From Piromyces finnis (lineage: Eukaryota > Neocallimastigomycota > Neocallimastigomycetes > Neocallimastigales > Neocallimastigaceae), in assembly GCA_002104945.1 (NCBI GenBank), contig MCFH01000036.1, positions 324,001 to 388,000 of the forward strand: a DNA stretch of 64,000 nt, in the 5' to 3' direction. This document shows positions 1 to 11,900 of this stretch, one piece after another. Position numbers and translations under genes: made by a program. The notes under the pieces are model-generated. The model searched no databases and was not told the origin of the DNA. It saw only the letters and a program-made list of their open reading frames with translations. Numbering within the stretch: the stretch's first letter is position 1; each line of letters opens with the position of its first letter.

Positions 1-650
1 TTCATGATAATGATGTTGGTGAAGGTAGTTTCTACTTTGCTGCTGATTTTGCTGATAAAAGTAAAACTCCAAAACTTCAAATGGTTTCACCATGGGATTT
101 TGATTGGATTTTAACTGATGGTCCAAGAAGATACTGGGCTGCTGCTTTTGTTGAAGATTCATTTATCCAAGAATACAGAGATAGATCAAATCCATGGTTC
201 GTTTTACTTGGTAAGGAAGAATGGTTCCATGAATTAGTTGCAAAGAAATGGGAAGCTGTATCAGATTTAGTTAAAGCCCAAGTTCCTGAACAAAAAGCTT
301 ATATTGATGAGAATATTGATGAATTTTTAAAGATTGCCAATGTAATTCCAGAAGCAATGCAAAACATTGAAAATGAACATGAATGGCTTTTAAATAGATT
401 CGAATGGATGGATGAAGCATTTGTTCCAGGTAGAGGTATTTATCCAATTCCAAGTGAAGAAATACCAGCTGCTGAAACTACAACTACTGAAATTGAAATT
501 CCAACCACTGTTTATTCTACTGTTACTGAAACTTCAACTATCTACATAGATGATGATGATGATGATATTGCTCAAGAAGTAGAAGCAACTGTTGCTGTTA
601 ATGAAGATGATGATTCTGATTCTGAATATTCTGATGAAGAAGAACAATAA
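1..650 (+). CDS. CotH-domain protein, C-terminal part (5' end outside window)
   Basis: The open frame enters at base 3 and ends with TAA at 648-650. It aligns throughout with the C-terminal third of the intact CotH gene at 30751-32376: both share HD.DVGEGSF.FA, KLQMVSPWDF.W, SPRRYWA or GPRRYWA, NPWFVLL, DWFHELV or EWFHELV, and W.DEAFVPG. CotH proteins are a kinase-like family; the SPWDF motif lies in the conserved C-terminal part of the domain. After the domain comes a short Thr-rich linker and a tail of Asp and Glu runs ending in EEEQ. The first Met in the window (81) is internal, because the homologous reading continues upstream of it. I see no dockerin in the visible part. Substrate and function are unknown. 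The signal peptide, if present, lies outside the window. Confidence 0.85.
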   Translation, partial: HDNDVGEGSFYFAADFADKSKTPKLQMVSPWDFDWILTDGPRRYWAAAFVEDSFIQEYRDRSNPWFVLLGKEEWFHELVAKKWEAVSDLVKAQVPEQKAYIDENIDEFLKIANVIPEAMQNIENEHEWLLNRFEWMDEAFVPGRGIYPIPSEEIPAAETTTTEIEIPTTVYSTVTETSTIYIDDDDDDIAQEVEATVAVNEDDDSDSEYSDEEEQ

Positions 651-2490
651 ATAAAATAGAATGTGTGAATAAATAAAAAATTTAAAATACTTGATAGTAA
701 AAAAGAAAAGAAAATAATAATAATAGTAATAAAATTAATAGATAATAATAAAAATAATAGATAATAGTAAAAATAATAGATAATAATAAAAATAATCATA
801 TATTTTAACAATAATAGAATTAAGATATTAAAAATAAAATAAATTTATTTCTCTCTTAGAAGATGAATATATTAAGTTTCTCTATAAAATAAAATAAAAT
901 AAAATAAAATTTCTCACTTTATTTATAAGAAAAAAATATATTAATGAAATCCCTTTTTAATAGTCTGGTTGATACCTTGTCTTTTGTTTTTTTTTTAAAT
1001 ATTTGTTTTCTAAAATAAAAACGATAAAAAAAATGTTTTTTTTTTTTTTTTTTCTTTCAATAGTTTATAGTTTTCAAAAAATTTAATTAATGCCTTCGTA
1101 TTAAAATTACAATAAATAGCTATTGAGAAACTGAAAAGTAGAGTTTTTTTTTATAAATTATTTAATTTTTTTTTGGGGGATAAATTATTTCTACTTGAAA
1201 TAAATCAATATTCATTCAATTCAGTCACAAAATTGAAATACAGATCAAAGCTTGAAATTGCTTACAATTGAAATATTAAATAATAACAATAATAAAAATA
1301 ATAATATTTATAAAAATTTAAAATCGACAAAATATATATATATATATATAATATCTTAATCATTGTTTTTTAAAATATATAAATGCATCAATTTAAAATT
1401 AAAAATATTCTGTTCTTAGTAATATTTCTTTTTTATAAAAAAAAATTATTAAAATTAATTCCCTTTTATATTTTATAAAATAAAATAGTAAAATACAAAA
1501 TTAATAATACTATTTTTAAATCAATTTCAAGTTTATGATATTAGTATTACTTTATTTTTACAAAGAACTTTTAATTTTATTACAGTTCAAATTCATAAAT
1601 TTAATAATTTAAATTATTTCTTCTAACTTAAACAAAAGAGTCATTACAAAAATTGTCGTATAAATAAAGAAATGAATGTAAATATTATAAAAGAAATCAT
1701 AATTGAAATTACTAAATAAGCACATAGAAATACAAAATGCATTGTTATTATGATATTATTAAACCCATATAATTAGTAATTCATATTTAATTTATTGAGA
1801 TGAAATATAAAAATTATTACTTATTACTTAATAATGATTATAATTATTTAGTAATATACATAATTATATGTATGTTTTTAGTATATTCGAATTTCATAAA
1901 ATATACTAAAAGATAATATTCATATAAAATATTATTTTTTGTTTTGTATAATTACTATTATAATTATCATTATTAGTATCATGTTTATATATTATTTATT
2001 TAAATATTCACTTTATTCATATGAAATTAATAATTACTATTTATTATCTAATATATAATAATAAATTAATATATACAAAATATTATATATAAAAGAAAGA
2101 TACATTTATTAAGATACATTTATTATTAATACTTTTTAATTATTCATTTAATTTTTTTTTTATATTTTATTTTATCCATTTGTTTTTTATAATATATTAT
2201 TTAAAAGTAATTCTGTATATTAAAAATACATTTTAATATATTGGAATAACTTTAAAAATAAATTAAATTTTTTTAATTAATTTTTTTATAAAAAGAATTT
2301 CATTTTTTCTTTTCCTTCTTTTTTTTTTTTCTTTTTTTTTATTATTTATCTTATTATTTATTATAAAGACTTTTAAATATTTTATTAGTGTAATATCAAT
2401 AAAAAACGATTAAGACAATAACAACAACATTATTATAATAAATTAGAAAGAGATAAAAAAAAGGAAACTTAAAAATTGTAAAATCACAAC
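651..2490. other. AT-rich intergenic DNA; LRR-gene 5' flank from about 2155
   Basis: I see no gene. Positions 700-800 are imperfect AATAATAG/AATAATAA repeats just downstream of the CotH stop. From about 2155 to 2490 the sequence is repeated, in reverse, upstream of LRR copies 2 (to about 20345) and 3 (to about 24740), so the promoter region was duplicated together with the gene. Confidence 0.6.
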
Positions 2491-2775
2491 ATGAAATTTG
2501 ATTATATATTAAACACACTAAGGTTATTGTCATTAACTTTACCATTTGTTAATGGCAAAGCAATAGACTTAAACGAAGATGAATGTGATGGCATTATAAA
2601 ATATTTAGGAAATTTCAACACATATAATAATTTTCTACTTTTTAACGAAAAAGAAGAAATATGCAAAGTTAATGATTCTGGAAAAGTTGACTATTTGTAA
2701 GTTATTATGTTGTATTTTAATTAATAAATATATATATATTATATATATATAATGTATATAAGAGAAAGTGAAATA

Positions 2776-2806
<31 letters not shown>

Positions 2807-5658
2807 AAATGATAACTTTTTTATATAATTAATACATTAATACAGAAATGTTCGTATTAGAGATGGATCGACAGAGGAACAAATTGAAAAACTTTTATCA
2901 TATGATACTATTACTAACTTGTAGGTTATAAATATTACAATATAATTTTATTTATTATTATTTTAAACTCTAATTTTTTTATTAAATACATTATATATCT
3001 AATATATATAATAAATAATAATAAAAATTAGAGAATATAGTATCTATTATGGAGATGTTTATACAAGTTTTTATGGTTATATAAAAGAACCTGAAAAATA
3101 CTTAGGAATATCAACTTCAATTTCTAAATTACAAAATTTAGAATATTTGTAAGATTTTTTTAATATAATTATATTAAATTATATTATATATACGAATATT
3201 AAATTTTTTAAATAAAATCTACTATAGAAATATCAATCATTATGCGACTACTAATGAATGTTCAACGAGTTGTCCTAGATACTACTTAAAGAAAATTGAA
3301 AAGGGTTCTTTAAATAACTTAAATAAATTAAAGACTTTGTAATAAGACTATTAAATATTTATATAAATATCTATTATTATATATTTTATATAAATTACAT
3401 CATATTGATAACTTAAATTGCTATTTATTATTAATCTTTAAATCATAATTATAGAAAATTACATGGAGTTAGAATATCACAAGATAATATTAATGAAATT
3501 TCTCAATCAAAAAATTTAGAAGAATTGTATCTATCATTTTATTATAAAATTCACAATAAATACTTAAAATGCTTTAATTAAAATTTTAAAGCAATATAAT
3601 TAATATTATGTATTTTATAATATAATAGATCTTTTGAAAATTGTTATCTTGAAGATTCTATTGATTATAAACCATTAAAAAATCTTGATAAATTATCTAA
3701 AATGTAAGATATAAGATATTTAAAAATTTAAAGAATTAAACAATATTAAGTAATAATAAATAATAAAGTGATAAATTGTTAACATTATATTAATAATTTA
3801 TTAATAATAATATATTAATTAAATATTATTATTATTATATTTTATAAAATTAGGACTATCGTAGAGAGTATACTTGGATTTGCTTCCTTTGAATATAATA
3901 CTAGTTTTGAATCTATAAATAACTTATTAAATAATATTGATGGTCCATTAAAAGAATTGTAAGTAATGAAATATTAGATAATATAAAAAGTTTAATATCT
4001 GAATATTATAACTATTATATAAAATTAAAATTTAATATAATAAATATTTAATGAATAAAATGTTATTAGATCATTAAGGTCATCAAACCTTTCAGAAATT
4101 GATATTCCTTCAAGTATTGAAAAATTGTAATATTAAATAATTAATGAAGATAATAATTATAAAGAATTAATAAATATATTATATTAATATTATTAATTAT
4201 ACTAATACTGATACTATGTTCAATTTCTTTTAGATATGCTTCATATAATGGAATTAATTTTTCAAACGAAGATTCGATTGATTTAAGAAAATCACATAAA
4301 CTCAAAAATATGTAAAATTTAAAAATTATTATAAATTAACATTTATAAATATATTAACATTTCCATTTATAAATCAATAAAAAATATTTTATAGAGAATT
4401 TAGGTATGATCCATTAATGCTTTCAATATATTCGCATTTGAGTGCAAGATTGGAATTTAAACTACCAACATCCAATAATATAGAGACATTGTAATTATTA
4501 ATTAGTCAAAGTTCAATTAAAACGATTAACCTATATAATTTATCTTATTTTCAATGACTAATACCTAATACTAATTTTATATTTTTATATTATTATTTAA
4601 AATAAACAATTATTATAGAAAACTTAGTAGAGTTGAATTAAGTGATGAACAAATGAAAGAGATTTCATTCTCTTCTAATCTTAAAGAACTGTAATATAAA
4701 ATTATCCTATAAAAATAATACATTTTATTTTAATTAATAATTAATTTTCTAATAAAATATTATATACTACTATGTAATATTTTTTTAGTAATTGCATCAA
4801 TACAGTACTTTATGATATATCAAATAATACCGAACAATCAATAAATCAATTAAAAAATCTTCAATCTTTGTAATAAATATATTTACAAATTATTAAATAA
4901 TTAATCTTTGTATATATAACTGATTCTATAATATAAAAATATTAACTTTTTATAATAATTATTTGTCTTAATATGTCAATTTATCAGGTCAATAAATACA
5001 GAAAATTTACATGGTCCAAAATATACTGATTTTAATTTTAGATTATCAGAGTTAAAAGAATTAAAATCTTTGTAAGTTTAAATAAAAATGAATAAAAAAA
5101 TAAAATATAATCAAATAAAAATATTAAATAATAAATAATGTTAATTAAAAATATTATATTTTAATAATATTAGGGATATGGAAAACTTTATAATTGGAAA
5201 AGATGTTTTAAATGATATTGCTTGTTTACCAAAACTTGATGAACTGTAAAGCATATTTAATATAATAATTAATAACAAATAAATAATAATTTTTTCTATT
5301 CAAATTAATATATATACTAACTATAATTTTTAAATATTAAATATAATTTTTTAAATATTAAATATAATTTTTTAAATATTAAATATAATTTTTTAAATAT
5401 TAAATATAATTTTTTAAATATTAAATATAATTTTTTAAATATTACGTATATTATTAATTATGTTTATAAAATTATAAATAATTCAAAAAAATTATTAATA
5501 GTAATATTCAAAATTCAAAATTATATAAAGATACATCATCAAACGAAGATATTTATTTTGATATTAGCCTTAATGATTTGAAAAAAACATGTTCTTCTAA
5601 TATAACTGATGTTGAATCAACTATCATTGAAACTACTACTACTACCACTACTACTACC

Positions 5659-5700
<42 letters not shown>

Positions 5701-6588
5701 GCTGCTACTACTACTGAAAATAAACCTACTTCTAATTTATCTGATGACAAAACAGAAACAATTATTGTTAATGAAAATAAACCAACTACTACATTATCAA
5801 ATAATAAAAATGAATTAGTTACTACCACTAATACTAATACTAGTACTATTACAACTTCTATTACAACTTCTATTAATACCAATAGTAATACAACTACTAC
5901 TATTAATAAGGCTATTAATACTACTACTTCTGTTATTATACAAACCAAAGTTCCAGAAATCGATTACAATGATAATAGTGATTCTGATGATGAAGTAGAT
6001 GACAATAGTAATATTATTATAAATAATAATAATAATAAAAATGATGAAAATAATCAAAATTCAAATATTGATATTGATGAAGAAGAAAGTGATGTTGATA
6101 TCGATGAAAATACAAAAGATTATCTTCGTCAAATATTTAACTGGTTTTCAGAAGTAATTAATGTACTTGGAATTGGTTCATCTAATTCTAATTTATCCAA
6201 TAATAAAAATGAAATAACTACTATTACTACTGGTGTTACTACTACCCATACTACACCTTCTATCACTACTTTCTCTACTACTTCTACTGATAATAAACCA
6301 ACTTTTACTTCTTCATCCAATACTAAAACTGAAATAACTACTACAACTATTATTATGGCATATCAAACTTCTGAAATTGATAATAATAGTAATAATAATA
6401 ATACTACAAATACAAACAATACAAATAATAATACAAACAATATTCAAAATTTAAACAATGATGGAAATAATAATGTTCAAATTGATAAAAGTATTAAGGA
6501 TTATCTTGATCAATTATTATATTGGTTTTTAGATATTCTTAAAACATTAAATTTAAAATTAAGAAATGTCATTAAACAATTATTTTAA
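2491..6588 (+). CDS. Secreted leucine-rich-repeat protein, 15 exons, copy 1
   Basis: Exons read by hand: 2491-2696, 2846-2920, 3032-3148, 3228-3338, 3455-3526, 3629-3703, 3854-3958, 4070-4126, 4234-4311, 4395-4490, 4619-4690, 4789-4869, 4988-5071, 5174-5245, 5502-6588. They total 2388 nt, giving 795 residues and a TAA stop. Every intron starts GTA, ends AG and is phase 2, splitting a Leu, Met or Ile codon, and every internal exon is a multiple of three, which strongly supports the model. Exon 1 encodes a hydrophobic signal peptide (residues 1 to about 22, ending VNG). Exons 2-14 each encode about 19-39 residues ending in patterns such as KNLEEL or LKELKSL, as in LRR units. Exon 15 encodes a Thr-rich mucin-like stretch, Asn/Asp-rich linkers and two KDYL-Q--WF modules. 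I see no transmembrane segment. A secreted or wall-associated recognition or adhesion role is inference. Confidence 0.85.
5322..5445 (+). repeat. 21-bp minisatellite in LRR intron 14, copy 1
   Basis: About six tandem copies of a 21-bp unit containing ATATAATTTTTTAAATATTA. The same intron has about eleven copies in LRR copy 2 and about six in copy 3, so the array length is variable. It explains why intron 14 (256 nt here) is longer than the other introns (79-150 nt). Confidence 0.9.
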
Positions 6589-7569
6589 ATATCTTAACAA
6601 TACCAATTTACTTTAATTAAATTGGAAGAAAGGAAAAGAAAATACAACAAATATGAATCGAATTGAATAATAACAATAATAATAATAATAATCAAAAGCA
6701 AAACTAAAACTCTAAAATAATAATTAAAAATCAAATGAAATGAATAATTTAATTCTCAATTTCAAATGAATAGAATAATAATAATTTTTATTATTAAAAA
6801 TTTTTATTATTGAAAATTTTTATTATTGAAAATTTTTAAATTAAATAATAATACAAAAAATTTCAAATATTTCTAAAAATTCAATTATTTCAAGAATACA
6901 AAGTAACATTTTTCGCAAAATATATAATATATATTATGTTTATATATTATAACAATTCGCAAATTAACTACAAATAATATTTAAAAAAAGAAATAATAAT
7001 TAACACTATTACTATATATTTTAAATATATAAGTTATTAAATACTAATATTATTTAATATTTTAAATATTTTATTTTAATATTATAAATATATAATTATT
7101 TTATTATTATTATTATATGATTATTTTATGATTATTTTATGATTATTTTATGATTATTTTATGATTATTATATGATTATTATATATTTTTATTATATTAT
7201 TAAAACTAACTATTTTATATGATTTAAACTTTATAAATTTATTATAAATATGTATATACAACATATACAACATTCATATTTATATTTATTCCTTATTATT
7301 TAATTATTTATATCTATTATATCAATATATCAATATTTATAAAATATTATAAAATATTTTTAAAAAAAAAATATTCTACTTATATTTCTCTTTTTAAAAG
7401 TTACATTAATACTACACCAATATTTTTAATTCTATAGTAACACTCATAATCAAATTTCTAAAAATTTAAATTATTATTATATTAATATAAAATAAATTTA
7501 GATCATATAAAATGTAATTAAAATAAATATTATATATATAAATACATATACTTCATTTATTATCTTTAT
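6589..7569. other. Duplicated 3' flank of LRR copy 1
   Basis: No gene is seen. This AT-rich flank is shared with copy 2 (14851-15875) and partly with copy 3 (21180-21607). It holds about three copies of a 16-bp TTTTTATTATTGAAAA unit near 6780-6840 (six to eight in the other copies) and an 11-bp TGATTATTTTA repeat near 7115-7180. The flank ends abruptly where LINE 1 starts. Confidence 0.65.
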
Positions 7570-7740
7570 CCTCTTGGGAACGTGCCTTCATTTATTTAAT
7601 AAATGTAGTTTCTCAAGGGGGTCTACTCATGCTCATGGTACTGAGAGAGTAGGAAGAATTAAATCCAAGTATTGCGCAATGGATACTTGGTTAGTCTTTA
7701 TTTGGAAATATTATTAGGACTAAGCTCATGGTACTGAGCG
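7570..7740 (+). ncRNA. Conserved structured RNA leader of LINE 1
   Basis: The first 170 nt can fold into successive hairpins: an outer stem pairing CCTCTTGGGAA with the region ending CTCAAGGGGG, containing an inner CATTTA/TAAATG hairpin; a CTACTC/GAGTAG stem capped by CTCA-TGGTAC-TGAG; an 8-bp CCAAGTAT/ATACTTGG stem (7665-7690); a TTAGTC/GACTAA stem; and a terminal GCTCA-TGGTAC-TGAGC hairpin. The same string of elements begins LINE 2 (twice) and LINE 3, although the rest of the 5' regions and the proteins are much less alike. Substitutions in the CCAAG stem preserve pairing. The function could be self-cleavage, translation initiation or RT recognition; the class is not identified. Confidence 0.7.
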
Positions 7741-8980
7741 AACAGAGTTGATAATTTGAGTGTTAGTTGTTATATCATATATCCCTTACACCTTCAACTT
7801 ATTTTTTAGATAGTAGTTGCTTTAACAACTTTTATAACATATTATTTTAAACTTAAAATTGTTTGATTCGGTAGTATTAAATACTGATTTTGAATATTTC
7901 TTGATTTCATTTTTATTTTAGCTTTCATCGATAATTTGTTATCCCAGTTTACTACTTATTCTCTTTGTTCTTTTATTCCTTTTTTATTCTTTATATGTTG
8001 ATTAGTCAGATAGTTTTGTTTTTTCAGTTAGTTGGTTATTCCTTTCATTTATTCTTGAGTTTCGTGTGGGGTGCAGCTTTCATTACTATAATCATATTTA
8101 ATCTTTTATTTTTTCTATTTTTATTATTTTCGAGGGGCGCGGTTTTTTTTATTTTTCCTTTATGATTTTATATGATTCTAGTAATATCTTTTTTTATTTC
8201 TTATTTTTTTGTAACTCTAGATTTTCCAAGGAATCTCTTTTCTACTAACATTCTTTTGTATACTTTTCCTATCTCTTTTCTATATATATATATTTCTTAT
8301 ACTTTATATTATATGTATATTTATATATCTGTATAACTTAATTAGGTTTATTATGGACTATTATGGTAAGTATTAACACCTTTTTTTCTTTAACATTTCT
8401 ATTATCAAAGCTTCTATCCTGGAAAATCGAGTATTCTATTTTTATATTGTAAATACTACTCTTGTTTCAATTTTATCTTTAAAAAAAAAAAAAAAAAAAA
8501 AAAATTTTATTATGTTTACCCAAAATTCTTCAACTTTTTTCCATTATTTTTGATATAACAACTTTTCACTCTTATTATCTCTCTACCTTACAACATAAAC
8601 AACCTATATGAATGTTCAATTTCAACAATCAGAATCAACACAATACAATAATCATCCAATAAATTATACAATTCTTATTAATATAAAGAGCTTTCAAAAT
8701 ACAGTTATAATACAGAAATCCAAAGTGATAGATATTCAAAATTTATCTTCCCGTTTAAAGTCTTCAGTAGAGTTAGAACTAAGTTTGTCAACAACTTAGC
8801 CACTTTTCCAGTTATAAATTTAAAATATTGTTTGACAAATAATCCACTTGCTATATAATATATCCGTCTTTACTATTATTATTTTTATTTTACTATATAT
8901 TTTATTTCATTATCTTATTTATATCATTATATCAATACTTCAAACTATTAATATCTATTGTCATAATAAGTTCTTTCAAA

Positions 8981-11900
8981 ATGAACAATACCAATTGTAC
9001 TGTACCTACCTTACGACGTGGTCTTCGTTTCTTCGGATCTAACTCCAATAAATCATATCTAATTTTTATCCATGATCTTAGTTCATGGTCAAAACAACGA
9101 CTAATGGAATTTCTTTTAAAGGACATTCAACCTTTCAATGATATTCTTCAATCCCTCACCAAAAAATATTCACAATCACTCGGTATCTATTTCATTCTTA
9201 AAGTCAATGGAAAATGTCCGCTTAAAGCCATGTTACTTATACACTCACTTTCTGAAAAACTCCCAATCTCTAGTAAAATATCTTGGAAATTCATTGATAA
9301 GCTCAAAAACAATAGATCATACAAAAACAAACGATCTATCAAATCTACTACTGGTCCACTCTCTGACGATTTCTATTTTAGTCATCTAAGCTCTAATGCT
9401 TCCTTTTTCAACTTATGTACTTGTTGGAACATCAATGGTTGGAACCCGGAGAAAAAGGACGGTGTTTTATACTTCATCTCTGTTTTCAAACCTGTATGTG
9501 TCTGTCTTCAAGAAGTAGGTAACAGCCAATTCCTCTGTGGTAATGCAATTTCCTCCCCATGCCTACCGAACTATAAACCAGTACACAGACGTGCTAATCC
9601 TAAAGTTCCAGGTATGAGAGGACTTTACATTGGTGTTCATAATTCTTGTTCCTTTACTCCTGAACCTCTTCTATATAAGTACATCATTTCAGTTACAATA
9701 TTGTCATTTTGGAACCAGAGATGTACCATTGGTAATATTTACTTCCCGCAAACTAGATGGCCGGATGCTAGATTAATTGCCTTTGATGAACTTGATAAGT
9801 GGTTAACAACGCATAACAAATTCAACCACCCAGCTATCCTTGTAGGAGACTTTAATATGTCAGCTATTAAAATCAAATCTTATATATCACAACACTTCCC
9901 GGATTGGACTATGGCTGAGTTAACTGGTAATAATTTTACCTGGGAAAAAGGATCTAAATCTTCATGCATTGATCATATTATATACAACAAAGCTATGACA
10001 GAACACATAAACAAATCTTCAGTTTGTGAAGTTTTCCACGATGTTTCTGATCACAAACCGATCCTTGTGTCTTGTAAAAAAGACTCTTCGGATGGTTTCA
10101 AAAAGCCTAAGAAGACCTTTAAGTGGTCAAGTCATATCTGTAACACAAAGTGTTCTGACATTCTTACTAGTAATCGTTTTGCTGTTCTAGCTTCCGAGCT
10201 TGAAGCTAATTGTGATAGCCTTTTGGCTGACGATATGGTTTCAAGATTTTTAGATACTTCCAAAACTATAGGTAAAGAAATAAAAGCCATTGTGCCTGCA
10301 GATTTAAAAGGTCCAGCATTCCATTGCCCTCAATACATCAAAAACTTATCACATGAAAAACACCTGGCTTACAAAAATATTAAGCCCCTTTCAGATTGCG
10401 CTGACATGGAAAATTATCTTAACCAGTTCTCCATATACCAAAATCTATGTAATACCATCAAAAAGGTTAAGAGCAAATTCAGATCCAATCTCTATAAAGC
10501 TAATATTGTTTCTATCGGTAAACATTTTATTGATAAAAGCTTTAGACAAGGTTGGAAAGGCCTTAAAAAACTTGCTAAACCAAGTTATTCGTCCTCCCAT
10601 GTTTCAACTATTAAGGACAAGAATGGCAAGGATTTATTTACTCCTCAAGAACAATTAAAACGTTGGGCTGAACATTATGAAAATCTTGCATCGGATGTTA
10701 CAAATCACAGCTTAAATCGTGGTTACTGGGAAAGAGCCTTCCAATTCAACCATATCAATCAAATAGCATGGGATATAAATGGTCCCATTTCTATTGAGGA
10801 AATTAGAAATGTTGTTCTGTCAATGAAGAATAACAAGGCTCCAGGTCCCGATGGTATCCCAATTGAATTTTTCAAAGCTTTCTTTTGTAACGAAGAACTG
10901 GAGAAAGAACATAAGTCTGCTGGAAATTGTCTTAAATTAATTTTTAATAAAATCTGGAATGGTTCCTTTCCTTTGAAATGGAACTCTGCTTCCATTGTTT
11001 CTATTCCAAAGAAAGGCGATCTTTCAGACTGTAATAATTATCGTGGTATTTCTCTCATCAATGTAGGTCTTAAAATTATTTCAAAAATTGTAACTAATAG
11101 AATTTCAAAGTATGCTCTTTCTCATAATTTTATAAGACCTGAGCAATTTGGTTTTCGCAATAAAGAAGAATGTATTAGCTTATTTATTTCCATTAGAGAA
11201 ATCTGTCAAAGAAGGAAATTTAAAGGAAAAGCCACTTATGTCGCCTTTCTAGACCTTAAAAAAGCATACGACTCAGTTCCTATTTTTAATATCCTTACAA
11301 AGTTATATAAATTAGGTATACGTGGTAAATGTTTTGATTTTCTCAATAATCTCTACTCTACCTCTAAAGCTCGTGCACGTTTCTTGGATATGCTTTCCAA
11401 TGAATTCCCTATAAACCGTGGTGTAAGACAAGGATGTCCTCTTTCTCCTATACTGTTTAACCTCTTTATCAATGATATTTTAAATAAATGTGAAAGGCTT
11501 GGAGTTAGCTTAGGTAATAAACGTTGTTGTGGTGGCCTTTTCGCTGATGACATTGTTTTGATTGCTCCTAGTAAGAAGAACCTTCAAAAGATGCTCAATC
11601 TAGTCCTTGATTGGGCTAATTTAAATGAAATGTCTTTTGGAATAAATAAATGTGCAACTATTGTTGTTAAACCTATCAACTTTAATAGATCCCCTAGTTA
11701 TGTCGACCCAACATTTTACATCGGTATGTACTCGATTCCAAAGGTTTCTTGCTATACTTATCTTGGAATCCCATTCGACGAAGATCTTTCTTTGACTCCT
11801 ATTCTGTCTAATATGTACAAAAAAGTTCAGAATTCTTTATTCTCTTTTAAGAACTTCCTCACCAACAATTGTGTTCCTATTGGCTTAAAAAACATAGTAA

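Larger units (their letters stand above)
2155..7569 (+). repeat. Left arm of a large inverted repeat carrying LRR gene copy 1
   Basis: This segment matches the reverse complement of about 14851-20345 over the LRR gene, its introns and both flanks. At the inner end the match continues to the base where LINE 1 begins (about 7569). The corresponding point in the right arm is about 14851, where the sequence TAAAGATAATAAATGAAG is the complement of 7549-7566. Small indels, variable minisatellites and one diverged exon separate the arms. A third, decayed copy lies at 21180-24740. Confidence 0.85.

Noticed and set aside
5553-5948. Val-rich ORF on the minus strand (and its counterparts near 16540 and 21998 on the plus strand)
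   Set aside because: It is the antisense of the ACT/ACC Thr-repeat region of the LRR exon 15. The poly-Val pattern is produced by the repeat, and the sense frame is continuous with the LRR exons.
5578-6588. Separate Thr-rich gene starting at 5578
   Set aside because: The first codon is TTG, not ATG, and the frame continues upstream to a good acceptor at 5501, joining LRR exon 14 in phase.
7570-7740. Leader as group I intron, hammerhead or HDV-like ribozyme
   Set aside because: No hammerhead CTGATGA/GAAA core. The TAGTC and GACTA strings occur in the wrong order for group I P7. I could not satisfy the HDV nested double pseudoknot. The structure is reported without a class.
7965-8165. 66-codon hydrophobic ORF in the LINE 1 leader
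   Set aside because: Phe/Leu-rich product of a T-rich tract, with no counterpart in LINE 2 or 3.
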